From: an uncultured Tissierellia bacterium | Lineage (GTDB): Bacteria > Bacillota > Clostridia > Tissierellales > Tissierellaceae | DNA: 64,000 nucleotides | NCBI GenBank assembly: GCA_946402705.1 | Contig: CAMIXG010000002.1 | Coordinates: 124,001-188,000 of the forward strand | Direction: 5' to 3' | Part shown: positions 45,477 to 54,026 of the stretch, piece by piece | Layout of the letters: every line of letters starts with the position of its first letter | How positions within the stretch are numbered: the stretch's first letter is position 1 | Made by a program: the position numbers and the translations under genes | Notes under the pieces: generated by a model | Seen by the model: the letters and a program-made list of their open reading frames with translations, nothing else | What the model was told of the DNA's origin: nothing | Database searches by the model: none

Positions 45477-46607
45477 ATGTTTGATTTCGATGTAGATGAT
45501 ATGGACCAATATGCAAAAATAAAAGTAATAGGTGTGGGCGGCGGAGGAAATAACGCTGTAAACAGAATGATCGAATCAGGAGTAAGGGGTATTGAATTTA
45601 TCGTTATAAATACAGATAAACAAGCATTAAATACTTCAAGAGCAGATACAAAATTACAAATTGGAGATAAACTGACAAAAGGACTTGGAGCAGGAGCTAA
45701 TCCTGATGTAGGAGCTAAGGCTGCTGAAGAAAATAGAAATGATATAGAAGAAGAACTATCTGGTGCAGATATGGTTTTCATAACTGCAGGTATGGGTGGG
45801 GGAACAGGAACAGGAGCAGCACCAGTTGTTGCAGAAATAGCTAGAGGTTTAGGTATTTTAACTGTTGGAGTTGTTACTAAACCATTTACATTTGAAGGAG
45901 CTAAAAGAACTAAGCATGCTGACTTAGGTATAGCTGCCTTAAAAGAAAATGTTGATACTTTAGTTACTATACCAAATGATAGGCTACTACAAGTGGCTGA
46001 CAAAAAGACAACTATGGTAGAAGCATTTTTAATGGCTGATGAAATATTAAAACAAGGTATACAAGGTATATCAGATTTAATAGCAGTACCAAGTTTAATC
46101 AACTTAGACTTTGCAGATGTTCAAACTATAATGCAGAATCAAGGTATTGCGCATATGGGTATAGGAGAAGCTAATGGAGATAACAGAGCAGCTGAAGCAG
46201 CTAAGGAAGCTATAAGTTCACCATTATTAGAAACTTCTATTCAAGGGGCAAAATCAGTGTTATTAAATATAACTGGTGGAGGAGACCTTGGAATATTTGA
46301 AATCAATGAAGCAGCAGACTTAATTAAATCAGCTGTAGATAAGGATGCAAATATTATATTTGGTGCTGGAATAGATGAAACTTTAGGAGATGGATTAAAA
46401 ATAACAGTTATTGCAACTGGTTTTAGTGAAGATGCGCAAGTTATAAATAAAGAGAGTTTAAATAAGGCATTAAATGATAAATCAGAAGCAGTAGAAACTT
46501 CAGAAGAAGGAGAAGAAACTACTGAAGAAAATGCCTTAGATGAAGATGCTATAAACGATGATGATAATTTAGATATACCATTATTTTTAAGAAGAAGAAG
46601 AAAATAG
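45477..46607 (+). CDS. ftsZ: Cell-division GTPase FtsZ
   Basis: This tubulin-like GTPase assembles the division ring. The 376-residue protein has [13 protein letters not shown] (residues 19-31), the GTP tubulin signature [12 protein letters not shown] (around 105-116), NDRLLQ, and a short acidic linker. The conserved C-terminal peptide [13 protein letters not shown] would bind FtsA, SepF or EzrA. Since ftsA is absent from its normal position, the anchor must be encoded elsewhere or be a different protein. AGGAGG site. The 3' end is followed after 20 bases by nrdR. Confidence 0.97.
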   Translation: MFDFDVDDMDQYAKIKVIGVGGGGNNAVNRMIESGVRGIEFIVINTDKQALNTSRADTKLQIGDKLTKGLGAGANPDVGAKAAEENRNDIEEELSGADMVFITAGMGGGTGTGAAPVVAEIARGLGILTVGVVTKPFTFEGAKRTKHADLGIAALKENVDTLVTIPNDRLLQVADKKTTMVEAFLMADEILKQGIQGISDLIAVPSLINLDFADVQTIMQNQGIAHMGIGEANGDNRAAEAAKEAISSPLLETSIQGAKSVLLNITGGGDLGIFEINEAADLIKSAVDKDANIIFGAGIDETLGDGLKITVIATGFSEDAQVINKESLNKALNDKSEAVETSEEGEETTEENALDEDAINDDDNLDIPLFLRRRRK

Positions 46608-46627
46608 TTTTATAATGAGGTGAATAC

Positions 46628-47086
46628 ATGAAATGTCCTTATTGTGCTTATCATGACTCAAGAGTAGTGGATTCTAGACCAGCAGAAGATGGTAGTTCTA
46701 TTAGAAGAAGAAGAGAATGTGGTGAATGTGGTAAAAGATTTACTACTTATGAAAAAATAGAAGAAATCCCTATTAGAGTTATAAAAAAAGATGGAAATAG
46801 ACAAGCTTATGATAGGAATAAGGTACTTAGAGGATTAATAAGATCTTGTGAAAAGAGACCTGTAACATCTGAAGCTATAGAGAGTATAATAGAAGATGTT
46901 GAAAAAGCCATATATAATTCATCTGGTAGAGAGATTAGTTCTACTGAGATAGGTGAGCTGGTTATGGCTAGGCTTAGAAAAATAGATGAAGTAGCCTATG
47001 TAAGGTTTGTATCAGTATATAGAGATTTTAAAGATTTAGATTCCTTTATAGAAGAGTTTAATAATATCTTAAATGAGAGTGAGTAG
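46628..47086 (+). CDS. nrdR: Ribonucleotide reductase transcriptional repressor NrdR
   Basis: A 152-residue regulator: a zinc ribbon with cysteines at 3, 6, 31 and 34, and an ATP-cone domain (about 49-139) that senses ATP/dATP. It represses ribonucleotide reductase genes, none of which is in this window. In sporulating clostridia the sporulation sigma genes usually lie between ftsZ and nrdR; here they do not. The final codons overlap a possible upstream ATG of the next gene. Confidence 0.96.
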   Translation: MKCPYCAYHDSRVVDSRPAEDGSSIRRRRECGECGKRFTTYEKIEEIPIRVIKKDGNRQAYDRNKVLRGLIRSCEKRPVTSEAIESIIEDVEKAIYNSSGREISSTEIGELVMARLRKIDEVAYVRFVSVYRDFKDLDSFIEEFNNILNESE

Positions 47087-47087
47087 T

Positions 47088-48476
47088 ATGGAAAAAATAA
47101 TCAGAAGCGTAGGTCTTGAAAAAATACTAGAACATTCTCCAGTTGGAATACATGTTATAGATAAAAAAGGAAAGACAATTTTATACAATGAGTCAATGGG
47201 AAAGCTAGAAGGACTTTCTGTAGAAAAGGTGTTAGAAAGAGAATTTTTTGAAGTTTTCCCCACATTGAATAAAGATACTTCTACCTTGATAAAGGTAATG
47301 AAAAGTGGAGATAGTATTATAAATAGAATGCAGACCTATAATAATATTAATGGTAGAGAGATAACTACCATTAATACAACAGTTCCTCTTGTACATAATG
47401 AACATATTATAGGGGCACTTGAAATCTCTAATAACCTAACACATGTTAGAGAGATGGCAGATAATTTGATATCTCTTCAAAAAGAAATCCAATCTAAGAA
47501 CTTAGATACTGAGTTTGGAAGATATAGGTTGGAAGATTTGATAGGACTTGATGAGGAATTTGTTAAGTTAAAAAAAATAGCTAAGCTTGCTGGTAATTCA
47601 TCTTCATCAGTTTTGATTTATGGTGAAACTGGAACAGGTAAGGAGTTATTTGCTCAGAGTATACACTATTCAGGCGTTAGGAAGGATAAACCCTTTATAG
47701 CACAAAATTGTGCAGCTATACCAGAAACCTTACTAGAGAGTATATTATTTGGTACAGAGAAGGGCAGTTTTACAGGAGCTATAGAGAGTAAGGGGATATT
47801 TGAACAAGCCAATGGTGGAACCTTGTTGTTAGATGAAATAAACTCTATGTCTACAGACTTACAAGCCAAATTACTTAGAGTTCTTCAGGAAAGTTATATA
47901 AGAAGAGTTGGAGGTAAGAAAGACATTCCTATAGATGTTAGGATTATTGCAACAACAAATCAAGAACCTTTAAAGGGGGTTGAATGCGGAAATATAAGAA
48001 AGGACTTATATTATAGACTTAATGTTATTTCTATGAGTTTACCACTTTTAAGGGATAGAAAATCTGATTTAGATTTACTAGCCAATCATTTTATTAAAAA
48101 ATATAATGGCAAATTAAATAGGTCTGTAGAAAATATATCAGATGAGATACTTAGTAAATTTAAAGAGTATAACTGGCCAGGAAATATTAGAGAGTTAGAA
48201 AATGTTATTGAAGCTGCCATGAATTTAACTAATATAAATACAAGTATTTTAGATACAGAGCATTTTGTAACAAGTATGAATCTTTGGGGCAGTAGGGAGC
48301 AAGAAAAGTTGGAATTAGAAGAAAAGAGTATAACAGAATATCTAGAGAAGATTGAAAAAGATATAATTCAAAATATTTTAAAGGATTTTAAATATAATGT
48401 TACGGAATCTGCAAAAAAATTAGGTATATCTAGACAATCTTTACAATATAAAATGAAAAAGTACGAGTTAGAGTAA
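47088..48476 (+). CDS. Sigma-54-dependent activator with PAS domain (RocR-like)
   Basis: A 462-residue enhancer-binding protein: a PAS sensor domain (about 12-120), then an AAA+ domain with Walker A GETGTGKE (around 179-186). The sigma-54 contact loop is GSFTGA (around 226-231, serine in place of the usual alanine), and Walker B is GGTLLLDE. A Fis-type helix-turn-helix lies at the end (ESAKKLGISRQSLQYK). It probably senses a small metabolite and activates the ornithine operon, whose -24/-12 promoter lies just downstream. The ATG at 47088 is used; an upstream ATG at 47073 overlaps nrdR. Confidence 0.9.
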   Translation: MEKIIRSVGLEKILEHSPVGIHVIDKKGKTILYNESMGKLEGLSVEKVLEREFFEVFPTLNKDTSTLIKVMKSGDSIINRMQTYNNINGREITTINTTVPLVHNEHIIGALEISNNLTHVREMADNLISLQKEIQSKNLDTEFGRYRLEDLIGLDEEFVKLKKIAKLAGNSSSSVLIYGETGTGKELFAQSIHYSGVRKDKPFIAQNCAAIPETLLESILFGTEKGSFTGAIESKGIFEQANGGTLLLDEINSMSTDLQAKLLRVLQESYIRRVGGKKDIPIDVRIIATTNQEPLKGVECGNIRKDLYYRLNVISMSLPLLRDRKSDLDLLANHFIKKYNGKLNRSVENISDEILSKFKEYNWPGNIRELENVIEAAMNLTNINTSILDTEHFVTSMNLWGSREQEKLELEEKSITEYLEKIEKDIIQNILKDFKYNVTESAKKLGISRQSLQYKMKKYELE

Positions 48477-48523
48477 GGCAAGTTTTTTTGCAGGAATAGC
48501 AAAAAAACTTGCCTTATTTTTAT
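48475..48523 (+). terminator. Terminator after the activator gene; possible activator-binding inverted repeat
   Basis: A perfect 17-bp stem (48475-48491 with 48499-48515, seven-base loop) and a T-rich tail. The left arm starts in the stop codon. Its TTTTTTTGC/GCAAAAAAA arms lie about 95 bases upstream of the predicted start of ord transcription, at a plausible enhancer distance. Confidence 0.85.
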
Positions 48524-48562
48524 TTTATAAAAAATTTATCTTGAAAAATCAATATTTTAGAC

Positions 48563-48580
48563 TTGGCAAGGAAATTGCAA
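48563..48580 (+). promoter_or_regulatory. Sigma-54 (-24/-12) promoter of the ornithine operon
   Basis: TTGGCAAGGAAATTGCA matches the TGGCA-N6-TTGCA consensus: the invariant GG (48565-48566) and GC (48577-48578) are exactly ten bases apart. It lies about 40 bases from the ord start codon and directly downstream of a sigma-54 activator gene. This is strong circumstantial evidence, although no transcript data are available. Confidence 0.85.
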
Positions 48581-48634
48581 TAGTAATAAGTAGTATTAAA
48601 TATTAGTTTATTAAAAAATATGGGGGTTATTCTT

Positions 48635-49690
48635 ATGAGAAAAGAAAATATAAAGGTAATTCTATGGGGCTTTGGAGCAATGGGCTCAGGTATGGCAGAT
48701 ATGCTACTTAAGAAAAAAGGAGTCGAAATAGTAGGTGTTTGTGATATGCACCCTGATAGAATAGATAAAAGTATATTTGAAATTCTGGATATTGATAGGG
48801 CTGGTAGAGAGGATATTAAGATTTCTGGAAGTGTAGAGGATGTAATAAAGGAAAGAGCAGCAGATGTTGTTTTACTGGCAACTGATTCTTTTGTAAAGGG
48901 AGCATATGATAAAATTGTCTTTTGTTTAGAAAATAAAATAAATGTAATTACAACCGCAGAAGAAATGGCTTATCCTCAGGCACAAGAACTAGAACTTGCA
49001 AGAAAAATGGATGAGTTGGCAAAATTAAATGGTGTATCAATTTTAGGAACTGGTATTAACCCAGGGCTTATAATGGATTTATTGGTTTTAGTTTTGAGTG
49101 GAGCCTGTATAGATGTAGATTCTATAAAAGCTACTAGAGTTAATAGTCTATCTCCTTTTGGTAAAGCCGTAATGGAAGAACAAGGTGTAGGTATAACTGA
49201 AAAAGAATTTAATGATAGAATTGAAGATGGAAGTCTTGCGGGTCATGTTGGATTTGCTGAATCGGTAAATATGATGACAGATGCGCTTGGATGGGAGCTT
49301 AGTAAAGAGATAGAACTTGAAATGGCACCAATAGTAACTGATGTGTATAGAAAATCTCCTTATGCAGAAGTTCAGGCTGGAGATGTAGCTGGTTGCAATA
49401 TGAAAGGTTATGGTTATGTGGATGGAGAGCTTAAGATAGAAATGATACATCCCCAACAAATTGAACCACAATTAGGTGGAGTAAGTACTGGTGATTATAT
49501 AGAAATAAAAGGAACACCTGATATAAATATGGCTATAACACCTGAAGTACCAGGAGGTATAGGTACTATAGCGATGATGGTTAATATGATACCACAAATA
49601 ATAAATGCAAGACCAGGCTTACAAACAATGATAGATTTACCAGTACCAAGAGCTATACTTGGAGATATGAGAAAATTAATACATGAATAA
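48635..49690 (+). CDS. ord: 2,4-diaminopentanoate dehydrogenase
   Basis: It oxidatively deaminates 2,4-diaminopentanoate to 2-amino-4-oxopentanoate with NAD(P), the third step of ornithine fermentation. The 351-residue protein has a Rossmann start VILWGFGAMGSGMADML and GVCD, and the C-terminal part TPEVPGGIGTIAMMVNMIPQI. It resembles dihydrodipicolinate-reductase-fold enzymes. An ATG at 48620 would overlap the GGGGG ribosome-binding site; 48635 is preferred. It is the first gene of the operon, before ortA. Confidence 0.93.
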   Translation: MRKENIKVILWGFGAMGSGMADMLLKKKGVEIVGVCDMHPDRIDKSIFEILDIDRAGREDIKISGSVEDVIKERAADVVLLATDSFVKGAYDKIVFCLENKINVITTAEEMAYPQAQELELARKMDELAKLNGVSILGTGINPGLIMDLLVLVLSGACIDVDSIKATRVNSLSPFGKAVMEEQGVGITEKEFNDRIEDGSLAGHVGFAESVNMMTDALGWELSKEIELEMAPIVTDVYRKSPYAEVQAGDVAGCNMKGYGYVDGELKIEMIHPQQIEPQLGGVSTGDYIEIKGTPDINMAITPEVPGGIGTIAMMVNMIPQIINARPGLQTMIDLPVPRAILGDMRKLIHE

Positions 49691-49703
49691 TAGGAGGTAT
49701 GAG

Positions 49704-50000
49704 ATGAAGGCTAAGAAAAATGATTGGGTGAGAATTCACTCTATAGTACTTAATGTAGGAGAAAGAGCAGAGTCATTACCAGAAGATACAAAAAAGGTAC
49801 CATTAGAAATGTGGGACAAGGGATTTTTACTTGATGATGAAGCTGAAATAGGTCAAGAAGTAGAAATAGAAACTTATATAGGAAGAAAAGTAAAAGGAAA
49901 ATTAATAGAAATCAACCCATATTATAAACATGATTTTGGAAAATCAGTTCCAGAATTATTATATATTGGAAGACAAGCTAGAGAAATTTTAAGAAAGTAG
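49704..50000 (+). CDS. ortA: 2-amino-4-oxopentanoate thiolase, alpha subunit
   Basis: A 98-residue small subunit. With OrtB it cleaves 2-amino-4-oxopentanoate with CoA to acetyl-CoA and D-alanine. It starts MKAKKNDWVRIHSIVLNVGERAESLPEDTK-type and includes PLEMWDKGFL and NPYYKHDFGKSVPELLYIG, characteristic of OrtA. The ATG at 49704 has AGGAGG six bases upstream; the ORF extends to 49683 without a site. It lies between ord and ortB, as in known clusters. Confidence 0.93.
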   Translation: MKAKKNDWVRIHSIVLNVGERAESLPEDTKKVPLEMWDKGFLLDDEAEIGQEVEIETYIGRKVKGKLIEINPYYKHDFGKSVPELLYIGRQAREILRK

Positions 50001-50010
50001 GTGTAATTAA

Positions 50011-51423
50011 ATGATAGATAATAGTTATGAAGGAGTTATGTCAAGAAGACCAAGTATAATGAAAGCTGCTGTAGGTATAGATTATAGCCAGTTTGAATCA
50101 GGAAAAATTTCCTTTGATTACGAAAGAATGATGAGGGAGACAGGATATACTTTAGAAGAGATGCAAAAGATACAAGCAAAAATGGGAGTTGGAAATACAC
50201 CCCTGTTGGAACTTAGAAATATAACTGAATTAGCAAGAAAATTTGCACCTGCTGGAAAGGGAGCAAGAATATTTTTAAAGGATGAGGCTTGTAACCCATC
50301 AGGATCATTTAAGGCTAGGAGGGCAGCCACTGCTTGTTATCATGCTAAAAAACTTGGATTTAAAGGTGTTATAGCGGCAACATCAGGTAACTATGGTGCA
50401 GCAGTAGCATCACAAGCAGCTATGCAAGGACTAGACTGTATAATAGTTCAAGAATGTTATGATTCAAAAGGTGTTGGTCAACCAGAGATAATAGAAAAAG
50501 CAAGGGCTTGTGAAGCCTTAGGAGCAGAAGTATTGCAGTTAACAGTTGGGCCAGAGTTATTCTATACTTTTTTAAGATTACTTGAAGAAACAGGCTACTT
50601 TAATGCATCCCTATACACTCCATTTGGTATAGCTGGGGTTGAAACCTTAGGATATGAACTGGCTATGCAGTTTAGAGAAAGAGAAGGAAGAGACCCAGAT
50701 GCAGTAGTTGTAACTAATGCTGGTGGAGGGAACCTAACAGGAACTGCCAGAGGATTATTAAAAGCGGGAGCAGAAAGTAAAATAATAGCTGCAAGTGTAG
50801 ATTTATCAGGTCTTCATATGGCAAGTGATAATGAATTTAATAAGAAATCATTTACGACAGGCCATACTGGATTTGGTATACCATTTACAACTTGGCCAGA
50901 TAGATCAGATGTACCAAGATCAGCAGCTAGACCACTTAGATACCTAGATAGATATGTAACTATAAATCAAGGTTCTGTATTTTATATGACGGAGCTTTTA
51001 GCTCAATTAGAAGGTTTAGAAAGAGGACCAGCAGGTAATACTGCACTAGCATGTGCATTTGCAGTGGCACAAGAGATGGACGAAAATCAGATAATAGTTG
51101 TGCAGGAAACAGAGTATACTGGTGCTGGAAAACATATAAATCCCCAGTTAACATTTGCAAAAGAAAATGGTATAGAAATATTAATTGGAAACCCGAAAGA
51201 TGAAATTCCGGGAAAAAATATTATACTACCAGAAAACCCTTCTCTTGTTAAAATTACAGACTTAGATGTGGACAAAACTAGGAAATCTTTCATAAAAAAT
51301 GCAGTAGCTAAAGTAGAAATAGATAGGGTTGATGAAAGGGATTTGGAATTTTTAATAGCAGAAACAAACTCAACAAAAGAATTTGTTGAGAAAGCTTTAA
51401 AAAATCTTAATATAGAATTTTAA
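50011..51423 (+). CDS. ortB: 2-amino-4-oxopentanoate thiolase, beta subunit
   Basis: This 470-residue PLP-dependent large subunit has a fold of the threonine-synthase / tryptophan-synthase-beta type. The Schiff-base lysine is in NPSGSFKARRA (around residues 93-103), and a glycine-rich phosphate-binding loop is seen in NAGGGNLTGTARG. With OrtA it produces acetyl-CoA and D-alanine. It follows ortA after ten bases. All expected motifs are intact and the length is standard. Confidence 0.94.
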   Translation: MIDNSYEGVMSRRPSIMKAAVGIDYSQFESGKISFDYERMMRETGYTLEEMQKIQAKMGVGNTPLLELRNITELARKFAPAGKGARIFLKDEACNPSGSFKARRAATACYHAKKLGFKGVIAATSGNYGAAVASQAAMQGLDCIIVQECYDSKGVGQPEIIEKARACEALGAEVLQLTVGPELFYTFLRLLEETGYFNASLYTPFGIAGVETLGYELAMQFREREGRDPDAVVVTNAGGGNLTGTARGLLKAGAESKIIAASVDLSGLHMASDNEFNKKSFTTGHTGFGIPFTTWPDRSDVPRSAARPLRYLDRYVTINQGSVFYMTELLAQLEGLERGPAGNTALACAFAVAQEMDENQIIVVQETEYTGAGKHINPQLTFAKENGIEILIGNPKDEIPGKNIILPENPSLVKITDLDVDKTRKSFIKNAVAKVEIDRVDERDLEFLIAETNSTKEFVEKALKNLNIEF

Positions 51424-51437
51424 ATAGGGGGATAAAT

Positions 51438-51800
51438 ATGAGAAATGATGATTATCTAGAAAGAAGAGGGCATTTAGCTAACTTATCAGAAGAAGAATTA
51501 AAGCAGAGGTTCTGGGATTTGGCAGAAGAGTTAGTTGATCCAATAATAGATTTGGCAAGAAAAAACACATCACCATCAATAGAAAGATCCATATTACTTA
51601 GGATGGGATTTTCAAGTATGGAGGCTAAGACTATAGTTGATGGGGTTATTGACAGAGGGCTTATGGGTAAAGGTGCTGGTCATGTTGTTTATAGGCTTGC
51701 AAAAGACTATAAAATGGATATAAGAGAAGCTGGTCTTAAACTTGTGGATGGTCAAATGTGGGATGAGGTATTAGTTATTTTTAAGGGGGCTGGGAAATAA
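51438..51800 (+). CDS. oraS: D-ornithine 4,5-aminomutase small subunit
   Basis: A 120-residue helical small subunit of the adenosylcobalamin- and PLP-dependent aminomutase that turns D-ornithine into 2,4-diaminopentanoate. It contains the family block RRGHLANLSEEELKQRFWDL, followed by NTSPSIERSILLRMGFSS and a C-terminal GQMWDEVLVIFKGAG. It needs OraE, whose ATG overlaps its stop codon by one base. Confidence 0.95.
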   Translation: MRNDDYLERRGHLANLSEEELKQRFWDLAEELVDPIIDLARKNTSPSIERSILLRMGFSSMEAKTIVDGVIDRGLMGKGAGHVVYRLAKDYKMDIREAGLKLVDGQMWDEVLVIFKGAGK

Positions 51801-54013
51801 TGAATCTAAAACCAAATGAAAAATTAAATGTAGAAGAAATCCTTAAAGATTTAGATAAATATGTACCAAAAAGAAGGGGCTGGCACTGGAGAGAGGGAAC
51901 AGATATACCTAGACAGATAGGCAAATTTGAGTACTTTGATATGTCGAGCGACTTAAAACAGTCACAGGCTCTTCCAGCAGCTCAATATTTTGGAAATATT
52001 GATCCACAAGGAAAGTCTATTATAACAACTGAGATTGCATCAGGTAGATTTGAGGATGATATAAGAAGAATGAGGATGGGAGCCTGGCATGGAGCAGACC
52101 ATATAATGGTAATAAGGACAGCAGGACAATCACATTTTGAAAGTTTAATAGAAGGTACACCTCAAGGTGTTGGAGGAATTCCAATTAGTAGAAAACAAGT
52201 TAGGGCTCAAAGAAAGGCTTTAGATTTTATAGAAGAAGAAGTTGGAAGACCTATAAATTATCATTCTTATGTTTCAGGAGTTGCAGGACCTGAGATAGCA
52301 GTTATGTTTGCTGAAGAAGGAGTAAATGGAGCTCATCAAGATCCTCAATATAATGTGCTTTATAGAAATATAAATATGATTAGATCCTTTGTTGATGCAG
52401 CTGAAGCTAAAACAGTTTTAGCTTGGGCAGATATAGCTCAAATAGATGGAGCCCACAATGCCAATGCTACAGCTAGAGAAGCTTGGAAGGTAATGCCAGA
52501 ACTTATGGTACAGCATAGTATAAATTCCATATTTTCTAGAAAAGTAGGTATGAAGGCACAGAATATATGTTTATCTACGGTACCACCAACAGCACCACCA
52601 GCACCATGTATGAGGCTAGACTTACCCTATGCAGTGGCTCTTAGAGAATTTTTCTCAGACTACAGGATGAGGGCTCAGATGAATACAAAGTATATGCAAT
52701 CATCAACTAGAGAAGCAACAGTAACTCATGTACTTAATTTATTAATATCTCAAATGACCAGTGCAGATATACAATCTACTATAACACCAGATGAGGGAAG
52801 AAATGTTCCATGGCATATCTATAATATAGAAGCTATTGATACAGCAAAACAAGCTTTTGCAGGTATGGATGGACTAAAGGATATTCTTAAAATAAGAAGA
52901 GATGAAGAACCAATGCTTAGCAGTGTTAGAGAAATCAAGGAAAGAGCCATATTATTTATGGAAGAGATGATAAAAAATGGTGGCTATTTTAAGTCAATAG
53001 AAGAAGGGTTTTTCGTTGATTCTGGTAATTATCCGGAGAGAAATGGTGATGGTATAGTAAGAAAATCTGATGCAGGAGTTGGAGTTGGTACAGTATATGA
53101 AAGAGATGAAGATTATTTTGCACCAGTAACAGCTACTTTTGGATATAATAATGTTGCTCAATATGATGAGTCAGCAATTAATAATCCTGCAAAACTTATT
53201 GATGGATGTACTTTTGAAAAACCAGAAAAGATAATATTTATAGATGAATTAGATGAAACGGATAATGTTTATGTTAGACTGGATGAGGTAAAAGAAAAGC
53301 TAGAAAAACCAAGTAACCTACTACCAGAAGTGGAATGGGCAGCAGATGGTACAATTTTAGTAACCTTATTTTTCCCAGTAGAAGAAAGAACAGCAGAATT
53401 TGCAGCTATAGAATTTGGTAAAAAATTAGGGCTTACAGAAGTTGAGGTAATAAATAAAGAAGTTATGCAAGAGGCAGAAGGTACTAGAATAGAATTAAAG
53501 GGTAAGACAAACTTTAAAATAGATACAGAAACTTTAGTTATTCCTCCAAAACCTCATATCTTAAGTGATGATGAGATAAGGGAAGCTGTAAAAGAGAAAC
53601 CTCTAAAAATAGTTGCAGCAACAGTAGGAGAAGACGAACATTCTGTTGGTATAAGGGAAATAATAGATATTAAGCATGGTGGTATAGAAGGCTATGGAAT
53701 AGAGGCAGAAATACTTGGAACTTCAATACCAGTTGAAAAACTAGTAGATGCAGCTATAGAAACTAATGCAGATGCTATATTAGCTTCTACTATAATATCC
53801 CATGATGATATACACTATAAAAATATGAGAAAGTTACATGATTTATGTGTTGAAAAAGGTATAAGGGATAAGATAATGCTAGCAGCAGGAGGAACACAAG
53901 TTTCTAATGAATTGGCTATAGAAAATGGAATGGATGCTGGATTTGGTAGAGGCACAAAAGGTGCTCATGTTGCAACATTCTTAGTTGAAAAAAGAAAGAA
54001 AATGAATTTATAG
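51800..54013 (+). CDS. oraE: D-ornithine 4,5-aminomutase large (E) subunit
   Basis: This 737-residue catalytic subunit binds PLP and adenosylcobalamin. An N-terminal TIM-barrel part has RRGWHWREGTDIP and YFGNIDPQG. The C-terminal Rossmann-like cobalamin domain holds the D-x-H-x-x-G motif as DEHSVGIREI (around residues 612-621), where the histidine coordinates cobalt. It is intact and of typical length. Cobalamin must be taken up or made elsewhere; no cobalamin genes or riboswitches are in the window. Confidence 0.95.
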   Translation: MNLKPNEKLNVEEILKDLDKYVPKRRGWHWREGTDIPRQIGKFEYFDMSSDLKQSQALPAAQYFGNIDPQGKSIITTEIASGRFEDDIRRMRMGAWHGADHIMVIRTAGQSHFESLIEGTPQGVGGIPISRKQVRAQRKALDFIEEEVGRPINYHSYVSGVAGPEIAVMFAEEGVNGAHQDPQYNVLYRNINMIRSFVDAAEAKTVLAWADIAQIDGAHNANATAREAWKVMPELMVQHSINSIFSRKVGMKAQNICLSTVPPTAPPAPCMRLDLPYAVALREFFSDYRMRAQMNTKYMQSSTREATVTHVLNLLISQMTSADIQSTITPDEGRNVPWHIYNIEAIDTAKQAFAGMDGLKDILKIRRDEEPMLSSVREIKERAILFMEEMIKNGGYFKSIEEGFFVDSGNYPERNGDGIVRKSDAGVGVGTVYERDEDYFAPVTATFGYNNVAQYDESAINNPAKLIDGCTFEKPEKIIFIDELDETDNVYVRLDEVKEKLEKPSNLLPEVEWAADGTILVTLFFPVEERTAEFAAIEFGKKLGLTEVEVINKEVMQEAEGTRIELKGKTNFKIDTETLVIPPKPHILSDDEIREAVKEKPLKIVAATVGEDEHSVGIREIIDIKHGGIEGYGIEAEILGTSIPVEKLVDAAIETNADAILASTIISHDDIHYKNMRKLHDLCVEKGIRDKIMLAAGGTQVSNELAIENGMDAGFGRGTKGAHVATFLVEKRKKMNL

Positions 54014-54026
54014 AAAAGAGGAAAAT

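Noticed and set aside
45332..46102. 256-codon open frame on the minus strand opposite ftsZ
   Set aside because: It is the antisense shadow of ftsZ and sbp, with low-complexity Pro/Ser-rich translation and no ribosome-binding site; ftsZ is unmistakable.
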